A DNA stretch of 64,000 nucleotides from Tetracentron sinense (Eukaryota > Streptophyta > Magnoliopsida > Trochodendrales > Trochodendraceae): NCBI GenBank assembly GCA_015143295.1, contig CM026553.1:3061912-3125911 (forward strand), given 5' to 3'. Positions within the stretch are counted from its first letter, which is position 1. Every line of letters starts with the position of its first letter. Under the pieces are notes generated by a model. That model ran no database searches and was not told the origin of the DNA. It saw only the letters and a list, made by a program, of their open reading frames with translations. Both the position numbers and the translations under genes were made by a program. Positions 10,417 through 21,505 of the stretch are shown one piece after another.

Positions 10417-11999
10417 ATGGGGTCCGTCCTAGACCTGTCCATGGTTAAAATAGACCGGCGCCTCTTAAATGCCGCCATCCAGTGTTGGAACCCATCATAC
10501 ATGGTGTTCCATTTTGGTAAGAATGAGCTGTGTCTAATACTAGAAGAAATCCAGTGCATTTTGGACTTAACCATGGACGGCAAAGCCATAGTACCACGCT
10601 ACAAGACTACATACCAGGCAGACCTCTCAAGGTTTTTGCATATCAAGCCTACCTGCTTGCTTGCAGCATGGTCCTAGCGACACTTATGATCGGATACCCA
10701 TGAGATATCTTGAAGATCAGTACAGCCGCAAGTGGACCCCTGACACCTTAACAGCTGAACTTCCCGGTCTCAACGCCTTTGCACTGATAGTCATGTCTCA
10801 GTTGGTCCTATCAAAGTACCGTACCCTCGATGACTCAGTACTGGTAGGGGTTATCGAAGACATACGCAGCTCCGAAACGTTGTCCCCATCATCCTTGCAG
10901 AGCTTCTCAAGGCTCTCAGCCAAACTATAAACCGCAGAAAGGGTATCTTCCATGCCAATGCACCTCTGTTGCACCTATGGTTGGTAGGACACCTTCCTAC
11001 AATCATCCCAGTACCTACTGATCTTTGTGATGCATACAATCTACCTAGAAAGATTTCTCAAAATCAGGGTCAGATAGTGACTATAGATATTAGAACTCTT
11101 TACCAGCTTCTCTAGAACCTGACAAATGAGCATATTACACGGGAATGCGAGTGGCTAATCTTGAAACAGCTACCACGTGTTGTCATAACAGGAAGATGGT
11201 GCATGATTCTCGCCGGTCTAACTAGCTCAGTAGCATATGTACTACTACGAGTCCTTCACTAGTTTGGACTCCCTCACGCATCCCGGTAATAAATAAGCTA
11301 GGAAATGATTGTATCGACTTCACAGTGCATTCTGAATGCCTCACTTGTCGCTTCTAGGCAAATTGGCAAAGCTCTAGAAGAGAACAGTGGCCAGACTTTG
11401 TGGTTATAATTGGACCATCAACTGATCCAACATATCAACTTTGGGTGGAAAATCTTGACATTCCATCCAGTATGCTATCACCAAGTGAACTACCTACCTC
11501 AATTTCAACTCCGTCAAAAGGAACCATACCCATAGCTGAAATTGTGATTCCAAAGAGAGACATATTCCTGGAAAGGCAGTTGCAGATCCAGGAGAAGGAA
11601 AGAAGGCTACGAAAAGCCCAGTAAGCGTTCAGGCAGTAGGAAGCAGAGTGGAACAACGAACTTCAAGCAATGCAGGGATGGATCGAGCAGCTTGAGTATA
11701 CAATCCAATCTCTCCACAAGAGACATAGAGGTGATGCTAAAGAAACCACCATCATCAGAGCTTAGTTGCACTTCTATCAATAACAGCTTGACAGTGCAAA
11801 GACTGAGATGACCACCCGGATCCGACAGTTCGGATCCCGAATGTTCAATACTACTGAGACAATTGACAACATGGAGGTTGAGATCACATCCTTTCAATAG
11901 CAAATCATGGACCTCAACGGTGTGCGCCAGCCACTTGACTTTGACATTCCTAACGGGCCTGCCTAGGATCAAGTCTTTTTTTCTTTCTTGGAGTCTCAC
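10417..11999 (+). pseudogene. Ogre-type ORF1 remnant (DUF7745 / plant-mobile-domain-like)
   Basis: Extra ORF between the primer-binding site and gag, a hallmark of Ogre-like elements. The N-terminal part (10417-10677) reads DRRLLNAAIQCWNP, then FHFGKNELCLILEEIQCIL, the pattern of the DUF7745/plant-mobile-domain superfamily (W-P-x-T-H-x-F-x-F then E-x-x-x-T-L-E-E). The reading shifts frame near 10660, continues in 10661-10930, then through ANAPLLHLWLVGHL (near 10955) and ITGRWCMILAGLTSS (near 11188), matching the later part of that family. The C-terminal third (about 11560-11940) is a charged coiled-coil (RQLQIQEKERRLRKAQ) with several stops. No function is established for ORF1. This copy is broken by frameshifts and at least six stops. 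Confidence 0.65.
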
Positions 12000-12104
12000 A
12001 GTCCTGTACTCACCGAGCATGCATCAATGAAAAATCTTTTTTGGCATTCTCTTTCTTGCAAATCATTCATATTCATGTTTAGTCGTTGCATTCATTTTAG
12101 TTGT

Positions 12105-13783
12105 ATGAGCCGACCCATGACTCGCTCTATGACTACAATTCTCGCAGAAGCAGTAGCCTTAGACACAGCAGCCTTAGACGTAGTTCTGACTAAGGTACCA
12201 ATCACGGAAGAAGTGCCCAACATCACTTTATCAGAGAGCCAGTCAGATTCAATGGCAGAACCTATAGATCAGCATCAAAGAACTAGTGAGATCTTGTAGT
12301 CTCACGATAAAGACATCGCAATCATGCAATCCAAACTTGATAGTGTTCTAGAATCCTTGAAGATTCTTATTGGTGCCCGAACCAATGAACCCTCCATCTG
12401 AAACCCTACAGGAGAATCCTCTGAACAGCCACACCCGAAATCACATCAGCCTATTCCTATTATCATCCCTAACCCAGGACCCGCACCAGGCGAAGGTGAA
12501 ATAGAGTATAAGCAGTTTGATGGGTTAGAGAAGCCCAAGAACTCTCATGTCAACCAAGACATGCCATCTTCTTCAAACCCAATACTGTCTCTCAGGGACC
12601 AGCATGAAGAAATCAAGCAAATGAAGGAGGAGATGAGACGAATGAAATGGACATCTACCAGTTCCAGTCTGTCTCTTGAAGAATTGACCTTCTCGTTTGG
12701 GGACGCTATTCCCCTAGGTTTTAAAGTGTCAGACTTTAACAAGTATGATGGCACAGGCTGCCCAAAGCAAGCTATTCCATGAGATCGGGGAGGTATCTTC
12801 GATAATAAGATCATCTGGGTCTTTGCCATTTACTCAGTTTAAGTGTCCCCCGTGATACGAGCACCAGAGCCGGGTATATATAGTACAGGCAGAGGTTGTT
12901 GTTTCATCCACCTGCAACTTTATCTTGGAGACATACTCTAGTACAACAAGAACCAGCATTTTATCATTCAATACTTTTAGAAGAGTATAAAGGGAGCAGC
13001 CCTTACTTGGTGGATGTCAGTGGACAAGCAGCAGATCAAGACTTGGAAAGATGTCATGGACAACTTTGTGGAACAGTATTCCTTCAATCAGGAGCTCCGG
13101 CCTCAAAGGAGTCAGTTGGAGTAGATGAGCCAACAGAACACCGAGTCGTTCTTAGAGTATGCCACCCGGTGGAAGGAGATGACAAAAAAGATTCTTACTC
13201 TGATCCCCAAGGAGGAGACTTTGGCACTATCATCAAAACCGATGCTCATATCGAGACTGCCATCAAAAGCGGAGTTATCCACTCCAGTCTAGGGCTTACT
13301 CCCCCCAAAACGACAGCATCAGTCAATAGAAATAGTGGTCCCAGGGACCAAAGAAGAAAAGATGATGTACAGATGGTGACTCCCGTAGCACCAATCAGAT
13401 TGCCGGCTCCAGCTACTCAGTCTCAACCTGCAGCCAGAAACACCCGGCCAGCCCAATCAAACCATGGGCAAAATCGTCAACAGGACAGACCCCCCAGAAA
13501 CTTCACCCCTCTTCCATATAATCTCAGTCAGTTATTGGACTTTCTTACCAAGCATGGTCTTCTCACCTTAAGGGGCCTTACTCCTCTCTTGCCATCCGAT
13601 AAACAGAATAAGAATTATAGAGCCGATCATCACTGCGCCTTTCATCAAGGCCCAGGCCATTCTACCGACAATTGCATCGGCCTAAAGTGCGTCATCCAAG
13701 ATCTCTTGGATGAGAGAAAGGTTGAGCTGGCCCCCAGGAATACTAGCATCAACCAGGCACCACTGCCCCTATACAACAATTAA
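12105..13783 (+). pseudogene. Tat-lineage gag remnant
   Basis: Structural capsid gene. The start chosen is ATG at 12105 (MSRPMTRSMTT), a Tat-type gag opening. It is followed by a low-complexity acidic and helical linker (HEEIKQMKEEMRRMK near 12605) and the conserved FNKYDGTGCP block near 12740. After a frameshift near 12785-12985 the capsid core is readable in another frame: ALTWWMSVDKQQIKTWKDVM, EQYSFNQELRPQR, then ESFLEYATRWKEM (about 12993-13190). The frame returns near 13240 (HIETAIKSGVI). The C-terminal CAFHQGPGHSTDNC near 13640 is the Tat gag Cys/His motif, followed by IQDLLDERK. Stops near 12299 and 12400, at 13124 and at 13783 are CAG, CGA or CAA changed to stop where the ancestor can be inferred. 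Confidence 0.85.
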
Positions 13784-15240
13784 GTGAATTTCATTGAGTG
13801 GAAAGAGCCCGGAGCAGGGCAGCCAAGACCCAACGCACCGGCAGTAGATGACAGTTTAATCAGACCCTCTTACCAATTGTCTGTTATAATCTCATTCCCT
13901 CAGTCAGACATCCAGACTATCCAGTCACCAGTACAGATCCCCGCTCTTAAACCAGAAGAAGAGCAAATTGTTTACATTATCCCTTATCCACTAAATTGGC
14001 CCACAGCACCAGCTCAAGCCTCTACCTCTACAGGTCCTATCAGGATCCCTTACATCCACTCTCAACCTTTTAACCTCAACCATGTACTCCCTCCTCACTC
14101 GCTCATCATTGAGAGAGAAAGCATAACTAACCTCACTCGATCTGGCCGGGTGTACCAACCATCGGTGGCTGAGCCGGTAAAAGAAAAAGAAAAAGAGAAA
14201 AAGAAAGCAAGGATATCAGACCCGGAAAAAGAAGCAGTAGACTCAGCAGTCCTACTGAAAATCTTGGAAAAAGCAGAAGAGTTCAATATCATACAACAGT
14301 TGAGCAAAACTCCAGCCCAGATCTCCATCATGGGTCTTCTCCTGACTTCCGAGCATCACCAGAAGCAGCTACTCTGGGTATTTAACAATGCCCATGTAAC
14401 ATCAAGTATCACGCCCGAGAAATTGGGGTACATGGTGGGGCAAGTGGTAGAAGCAAGAATCATCTACTTTACAGAAGAAGAAATATCGGATGGTGACAAG
14501 GACCACACCCAGGATCTTTATATTGTAGTTTAGTGTATGGACAAGACTCTATCATCAGTGCTAATCGACAATGGCTCCGGCCTAAACGTCTGCACTTTAT
14601 CTACACTGCAAAGCCTGGGTCTGAACCTCAGTTAGGTAAAGAAGAGACCCATGACCATCAGGGATTTTGAAAACTCAACAAGACAGAACCTGAGCGACAT
14701 TAACCTAACCATCGAGGTCGGACCTGCTCAATTTACAACAAATTTTTAAGTCGTGAATGTGTCAGCCTCATTCACTTTGCTACTTGGGAGTCTGTGGATC
14801 CACTCGGCCGGAGCTATTCCCTCCTCTCTCCATCAGAGAATCAAGTTCATTCAAGATGACCACATGGTCGTGATCCGATCAGAGGAGTTGGAAAGTTCAT
14901 TCGGGGACATCCAGGAGCTGGGATAAGGCACTGCCTTCATGACATACCAGTTCGAGCAGGTCAGTTCTATCGCTCAGATAGAAGAGCAGAACAAGCAACA
15001 AGTACCGCCATTTGTCAGGATGATGGCCAAAATGAATTACCAACTGGGTTCAGGCCTGGGAATCAAAAACTAGGGAATGAAGAAGAGATATATACCTCCT
15101 CGCTACACACCGCCGTTTGCATTAAGGTACAAGCCCAAATTTAAGGACTCTCTCTCAAAGCTAACAAAGAAAAGCAATCGGTTGGCGAAACCAGAACCCT
15201 GACCCCACATCTCTGTGACCTTCCCAATAGAACCTTCAAA
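13784..15240 (+). pseudogene. Aspartic protease and G-patch region of B
   Basis: 13784-14533 is a linker of unknown fold rich in P, S and charged residues (KEKEKEKKKARIS near 14178). After a TAG at 14531-14533 comes the retroviral-type protease: VLIDNGSGLNVCTLSTL at about 14555-14605, with the D-N-G-S active site typical of Tat elements instead of D-T/S-G. Then FTLLLGSLWIHSAGAIPSS near 14775, the family's second conserved block. MMAKMNYQLGSGLGI near 15021 is a G-patch-like module that Tat elements carry after protease. Stops near 14636 (S-stop-V), 14749, 14925 and 15074 each fit a Q codon changed by one C-to-T. Confidence 0.8.
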
Positions 15241-15882
15241 GCCTACCCTGACACCCCTCTTGCACTAGTTGCTAGTATCATAACCCCCTAGTCCAATGCC
15301 CACTCTTCAGGGATTCCAGATCCAGAAGTGTTCAGCATGACACAAATGTTCGACGAGCTGACTGTCAAAGATGTCACAGGAGTAGAAGATCCAACGGGAG
15401 AGCAGGTCTGCACCCTCTCCAACAGCGTCAAAGCGTCATCCAGTTGTCAGCCACTGATCCGTTGGTAGACCAAGGTTCTCACCATTGAATTCATCCAGGG
15501 TCGGGGTAATTATAGTACAATACAGGTTGGTCTGATCAAGCAGTGACCAAGCATTGTTCTTCTCCTCCTTCTATTTTCTCTTTGCTCCTACTGAAAAATC
15601 CAAATGTCGGCCATTGTAGGCCTCTTTTAGTTGAGTTAGCTTTTTATAAACAACAATCATTTTGTTTTGTTAATAGAAAATCTGATATTTTGACTCAAAA
15701 TCATGTTTTGCATGAAATATTTCAAATTGGATGATGACGAAATCACACGGACTCTTCCCCTGGAAGGCCTAGTGTCTTGAAGCCACCAAAAAACAATAAA
15801 ACATTCTAAACTAAGATAACTGATTTACCAGGAAATCACCTCCGATAGGGCTACTGCCGAAACCCTCCTTGAACTCTCGAAA
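15241..15882 (+). other. Linker between protease and RT of B
   Basis: Frames are broken here. Short acidic stretches read DVTGVEDPTGEQVC near 15370. A T-rich insertion-like segment (about 15545-15735) is unlike the surrounding C/A-rich pol sequence and may be a small foreign insertion. No domain was recognised. Confidence 0.4.
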
Positions 15883-17030
15883 GTGGAGTATGACACAGAG
15901 CAGGAAGATGAACCGCCTCAAGAAATACTGAATCTCCTAAAGCGCAGCGAAGGAGTATTACAGTCTAACATTGAGGACATCGAGACCATAAACCTTGGAT
16001 TCGAAGAGAACTCTCAGCTCGTTAAGATCGGCATAACCATAAGCTCACAGCAGAGAACAGACATGATCAGCTTCCTGAAGAGCTACAGCGATGTCTTCCC
16101 CTGGTCATATGCAGACATGCTTGGCCTAGACTCAGCATTGGTGGTACACAGACTACCCTTGAACCCTGAGGTAACACCAGTTAAGCAAAACTTAAGACGG
16201 ATGAGGCCCGAATGGTCACAAAAAGTCAAAGAAGAGGTAGAGAAGCATATCAAAGCAGGCTTCCTTATTGTAGCAACCTATCCTGAATGGTTAGCCAACA
16301 TTGTGCCGGTACCCAAGAAGAATGGCAAGGTCCGAATGTGTATTAATTACCAAAATCTGAACAAGGCAAGCCCTAAAGACAACTTCCCTCTCCCGCACAT
16401 CGACATTCTGGTCGACAATACAGCAAGACATGAGACACTCTCATTCATGGATGGTTTCTCCGGATACAACCAGATCAGAATGACAGAAGAAGGCATGGAG
16501 AAGACCTCCTTCATTACACATTGGGGCACATTCTAGTACAAGGTAATGCCTTTTGGACTTAAAAACGCAGGGGCAACCTACCAGAGGGCCATGACGGCAC
16601 TGTTCAATGACATGATCCACAAGACAACTAAAGTCTATGTGGATGACATGATCGTCAAATCACCTACTATCAGGCAACACCTTAAAGACCTGAAGAAGCT
16701 GTGTGACAGACTTAGAGAGTTTGACCTAAGACTGAACCCGACCAAATGTGTCTTTAGAGCCACATCAGGAAAACTCATTGGCTTCATAATCAGGAAAAAA
16801 GGTATTGAGATTGATCCAGCTAAAGGTAAGGCAATCATCGAAATGCCGACTCCCCAGACCAAAAAAGAAATCCACGGATTCCTGGGCAGAATTCAGTACA
16901 TTAGCCAATTCATCTCTCAGGTCACTCCGGTATGCGAGCCAATCTTCAAGCTGCTCAGGAAGAATATACCTACAGTCTAGACAGACGAGTGTCAGGAAGT
17001 CTTTGATAAGATAAAGTAATATCTTCTCCA
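15883..17030 (+). pseudogene. Reverse transcriptase of element B
   Basis: Ty3/gypsy RT of the Tat type. In order: DVFPWSYADMLGLD (the FAWSY-DMPGID block) near 16090; LRRMRPEW; VEKHIKAGFL; PVPKKNGKVRMCINYQNLNK (about 16308-16365); DNFPLPHIDILVD; FMDGFSGYNQIRM near 16445; VMPFGLKNAGATYQRAM at 16543-16592; the catalytic VYVDDMIVKS at 16633-16662; LRLNPTKCVF; GKLIGFI; and FLGRIQYISQFISQ near 16885. All palm motifs are present. In-frame stops interrupt it: TAG at 16534, TAG at 16978 (family W) and TAA near 17017 (family Q). Confidence 0.95.
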
Positions 17031-17526
17031 ACCTCCAATGCTCATGCCTCCTACACCAGGACAGACACTACTGTTCTACATCTCAGTACAAGAAACCTCC
17101 ATGGGGTGCATTTTGGCACATCATGACGAGATAGGCCGAACAGAGCAAGTCATCTACTATATCAGTAAGCGCCTGCTAGAGTATGAAGAAAAGTACAGCC
17201 CGTTTAAGAAAACCTATCTAGCACTGGTCTGGGTTACTCAACGTCTATGACATTATCTGCTTTCTTATCCTGTAATCCTAATCTCTTAGATGGACCCACT
17301 CAAATACCTACTAGAAAAGTTAGCCACCACAGGGAGGACAACCCGATGGCTTATGATGTTATCTGAATTTGACATCACGTACATGACTCAGAAGTCTATC
17401 AAAAGGCAGGTAATTGCAGATCACCTAGCCCACAGTCCAACACAAGACTACATTTCAGTACATGATCAATTCCCAGATGAAGCCATCCTACATGCAGAAA
17501 CTGAAGAACAAGAATACCTCGGTTAG
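17031..17526 (+). pseudogene. RNase H (gypsy type) of element B
   Basis: The Ty3/gypsy RNase H that degrades the RNA template. Visible blocks: LLFYISVQETSMGCILAHHD, where the first catalytic D of YLSVSD/A-type sequences is not obvious; QVIYYISKRLLEYEEKYSP; ALVWVTQRL; then DPLKYLLEK, RTTRWLMMLSEFDITY and VIADHLAHSP near 17410. Stops at 17248 (R or Q position), 17287 (Q position) and 17524. In the Tat group this domain is often degenerate and followed by a second RNase H, as here. Confidence 0.85.
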
Positions 17527-17895
17527 GAGCTATATTTCGACGGAGCCGCTAACAATCATGGACATGGGGCAGGAGCAGTCCTGATATCTTCTAAGGGAGC
17601 CCACCTTCCCAGCTCAGTCAAGCTAAAATTCAGATGCTCAAACAACGAAGCAGAATATAAGGCGTGCATAGTCAGACTTAAGGAAGCCATAGGCATCGGG
17701 ATTAAAGAGATAGACATCTACGGAGACTCATCCTTAGTAATCTGCCAGACAAATGAATCTTGGGCCATCTAAGAAGCCAGTTTAATCTCATACCTAGCCT
17801 ACCTCAACATGCTGAACATTCAGTTAAGAAAGAATCACATTCAGTCACAGGTCTAGGAACCACAACAGATTCGCCAACACACTGGCCACTCTCGC
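17527..17895 (+). pseudogene. Second, archaeal-type RNase H (aRH) of element B
   Basis: A separate RNase HI-like domain directly after the first, diagnostic of Tat-clade elements. YFDGAANNHGHGAGAVLIS begins near 17533 (first catalytic D), CSNNEAEYKACI near 17640 (catalytic E), and IDIYGDSSLVICQ near 17712 (second D). The D-E-D set is therefore intact at sequence level. The frame is broken by a TAA near 17770 and a frameshift near 17850; it resumes as NRFANTLATLASMVQIP, which ends the domain and leads into integrase. No host counterpart needs to be invoked. Confidence 0.88.
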
Positions 17896-19250
17896 CTCCA
17901 TGGTTCAGATTCCTAAGGGCATCATGCTCTACCCAATCAAGATTCAACAACAGGATCAGTCTGCTTGTTGCCTCGAGATTAAAGACGTATCAGACAACAA
18001 ACCTTGGTATGCAGACATCAAGCAATATCTCGAGGACGGGATCTTCCCACTCGATGCCACCAAAATAGACCGCCGGGCAATCAGAAGACTTGTCATTCAG
18101 TTTGTCCTCTCAAGAGGAATTTTATATATGAGATCACCAAACATAATCTGGCTCAGATGCCTCGACACTCTTGAAACTGAACAAGTAGTCAAAGAAGTTC
18201 CCAGAGGAACTTGCGGCCCACACATGAACGAGTTAATGTTGTCAAAAAAGATACTCAGACTGAGCTACTACTGGTCCACGATGGAATCTGACTGTTGTCA
18301 GCATGTACAGAAGTGCCACCAGTGTCAAATCTATGCTGACATGATCAATGCACAATCGACTAGGCTGCACAATCTCACTGCTCCATGGCCATTCTCAGCT
18401 TGGGGCATCGACGTCATCGATCGTATAGCACCGAAAGCATCCAACGGACATCGATTCATCTTGGTAGTAATCGATTACTTCACAAAATGGGTCGAGACAG
18501 CCTCTTATGCCAATGTCATGGCCTCTGTGGTTCAACATTTTCTGAAAAAGGACATCATCTGTCGATACGGAGTCCCGTTTGAGATTGCAACAGACAATGC
18601 TCTCAATTTCTGCAACAAAAGGATGACAGATCTTTGTCAGAAATTCAAGATAAAACATCACAATTCCACGCCTTACAGGCCACAAAACAATGGCGCAGTC
18701 GAAGCTGCCAGCAAAATATAAAGAAAATCATAGAGCAGATGATAACTAACGACTCTGCCTGGCATGAGATGCTCCTATATGCACTCATGGCCTATGGAAC
18801 ATCCATCCAAGCCTTAACTGGGGTAACACCATTCTCTCTGGTTTATGGTATGGAAGCAGTCCTCCCTATTGAAGTAGAAATTCCATCACTTCAGGTGTTA
18901 ATGGAAGCAAAAATCTCAGAAGCAAAATGGGCACAGACTCGATATGAACAACTGAATCTGATAGAAGAGAAGCGACTGAAAGCCATCAATCATTCTCAGG
19001 CCTACCAGAAGTGCATGACTAGGGCATTCAACAAGAAATTCAAGCCTCGAAGCATTGAAGTCGGTGACCTGGTTTTCTGAAAAGTGTTGCTAAACCACCA
19101 AAACCCGAGGGGCAAGTTCACTCCCAACTATGATGGCCCATACATCGTCCGAGAAAATTTCTCCGGCAGTGCCCTTTAACTCGGACGTATGAATGATGAA
19201 GACCTCCTAGAGCCCGTCAATATGGACAAAGTCAAATGATACTATGCTTG
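17896..19250 (+). pseudogene. Integrase of element B
   Basis: DDE integrase for insertion of the cDNA. The zinc-binding N-terminus reads CGPHMNELMLSKKI ... HVQKCHQCQIYAD (about 18210-18345). The catalytic core has WGIDVIDRI with D at 18410-18412, then YFTKWVETASYANV, EIATDNALNF with D at 18593-18595, and NNGAVEAASK with E at 18701-18703. The D-to-E spacing is 35 residues, the DD35E signature. The frame breaks at 18720, resumes with FSLVYGMEAVLPIEVEIPS near 18830, and the C-terminal part reads PRGKFTPNYDGPYIV near 19110 and ends with the DKVK-YYAW block near 19240. Stops at 19078 (W position), 19180 and 19238 (R position) fit single transitions. No chromodomain, as expected for Tat. Confidence 0.93.
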
Positions 19251-20999
19251 GGGTCTAGATCTGATAGGTGCTTCGCACTTGTAGATTCTCCGGGAAATGA
19301 ATGGAGGTCATTCTTGGCACCCTCCTCATCCCCAGCAATGTAAACCATTTTCAAATCAATAAAATCCGTTATTTAGCCCCTTGAGCCTAACAAGCTTTCT
19401 TTCATAAAACTTTTTCAGGGACACCCTCCCTTGCCGTCTAAGGTATTTTCTTGAACTACGTCATGACCTGATCCTGCAAAGGGTACGTAGTCAACTTGAC
19501 AATCAGGTGCGGTCACAGAGGGACCCAGATATCTCCTAAATCATCCCCAAGTGGATTCAAAACCTCTCCGGAGTTCCTCCTGCAAAGTTAAACTTTTCAC
19601 AAGTAAAGTCAAAACTCTCCTGACTTCCCCAACGGAGTCAACTCTCAAGGGTATGAAATTTTCATCAAAAGAAAACCCAAAATAGAAGTTGAAACATTTT
19701 CAAAGCGAAAGATTTCCCACAAAGACAATCTCTCTAGACTCTACCCCTAGCAAAATCAACCCCTATACAGTAATCTTTCAAGGATAACCTCTCCCAAAAC
19801 TTTCCCCAATAGAGTCAATATCTCTCAAACTCCTCAAATGAGTCCGTCTCAAAGGAAAATTCCCCAGCAGAGCCAAAAAAAAAAACTCCAAAAGAGTGCA
19901 AATCAACTACAGCAGGAAAAATCCCAGGGTGTCCCAAACTTCGGTCCCCTAGCCTATATTTTGTCCCACTCTAAGTCCTCCTAGATCCACTAGAAGCTAC
20001 GAGTGCAAGCGTGATATCACATCTACACCCCCAGCGGAATACAATCTCCAGTAGAGAGCCATCCTGGTCAATGAAGGGAGAAGATCTAGTTCCCCAACAA
20101 ATTACGGGCATGAATGAAAACTGACAATGACCTCATTGCACAAAAATCATGCGACCTGAGACCTAGTCTTACGACTAGGGGCAAAAAAGAGATAAAAATC
20201 AATCAGCTTCGTAGGCATGAGGAAAACCGGCAATGGCCTCATTGCACAAAAATTATGCGAATCCCATGACTTGGTCATTCCAAGTGTAAAAAAGGAAGAA
20301 AAGCTGAAAGGCAGTTTGACAACAAAATCCGGTAGCAATCAGCCTCACAGGACTCCCGATTATACTCAGTAAAGATTCCTCCAGGAACAAATCCCCAGCG
20401 GAAAATGAATATACAACAGACTCCAGCAATTTTCTATCCCCCGTCGGATCCCTAGTAGAAGTTTTCAACTACTTTCTACACTTCAGGAAACTTTCCCTAG
20501 TGAGAGTCCTCAGTCTTCAACAACAATAAGACAAGCATAGAAGCATTCCTAATAGGGGCAAATCCTCTATTGAATCATATTTCACTCTCTGAGAGTAAAA
20601 GACAAACCACAAATCCCCTCTGCCCTAGCAAAGGCAATTTATTGGCAAATCTAAAAGCTAGCTAAACATTTTTTCTATCAAAATAAAAAGCTTTTTCAAA
20701 AAGTTCGTAACAATTTTTCTAAATGTTTTTCAAAACAGAACTTCTACCCGACTATACCAGCCTCCACTAAGCAGCCCCGGTGAGACAAGCAGAAGAAGCC
20801 GACACTGTGCATCCCCGCAAGTCGCAATCAAAAGAGTCATGAGAAAGCATCCTCGTCTTTATCCCCTGCATGACATCATTTTGCATAGCATCACACCCTG
20901 TGTGAAAAAAATCATCTGCATCACTCAACGTGATCAAAATTCAATGCCTCTGGGCCATTTCAATATCAATCCGGCTAGTACCTCTAGGACATGTCATAT
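19251..20999 (+). other. Long 3' untranslated region of element B
   Basis: No coding sequence. Contains the GGTACGTAGTCAACTTGACA-type block near 19478, also seen in Tat elements after integrase, and many loose repeats of the form CCCCAGCGGAGTCAA (about 19560-19930). A direct duplication of about 118 bp is marked by CCTCATTGCACAAAAAT at 20130 and 20236. Frames called in this stretch are by-products of the repeats. Confidence 0.6.
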
Positions 21000-21505
21000 C
21001 TCTTTTTGACACCCTCGTGTGTCCCTGACATCCTGTGTGCCTCTTTGAAAAACTTATCATACTGTGGTATTTCCTCCTGCATGTCCTCCTTGTGACACCC
21101 CTGTGTGTCCTTATCATACAGCGATACCTCCCGCATGTCCCATTTGTGACACCCCCGTGTGTCCCCGACATCCTGTGTATCCCTTGATAAACTGGTCATA
21201 CTGCGATACCTCCTGCATGTTTCCCTTGTGACACCCCCGTGTGTCCCCGACACCCTGTGTACCTTGATAAACTTGTCATACCGCGGTATTACCTCCTACA
21301 TGTCCCCCTTGTGACACCCCTATGTATCCCCGACATCCTGTGTGCTCCTTGACAAACTCATTATACCGCGACATTACCTCCTACATGTCCACCTTTGTGA
21401 CACCCCCATGTGTCCCCGACATCCTGTGTGCTCTCTGACAAACTCGTCATACCGTGGCATTACCTCTTGCATGTCTCCTTTGTGACATCCCCGCATGTCC
21501 TCGAC
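21000..21505 (+). repeat. Tandem array, 83-86-bp unit, in the 3' UTR of B
   Basis: Six to seven units beginning TTGTGACACCCCCGTGTGTC and ending in CTCCTGCATGTCC-like sequence, with starts near 21003, 21091 (a short unit), 21147, 21228, 21311, 21397 and 21480. The last partial unit runs directly into 3' LTR sequence, so the first ~25 bp of that LTR and any polypurine tract are missing or replaced. Confidence 0.88.

Noticed and set aside
15883-19250. Endogenous pararetrovirus
   Set aside because: Integrase with DD35E, flanking LTRs, a primer site and a target duplication identify an LTR retrotransposon; no movement-protein or coat motif was seen.
20941-21253. Minus-strand frames with MSGTHGGVT repeats
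   Set aside because: Product of the 83-86-bp array in the 3' UTR of element B.
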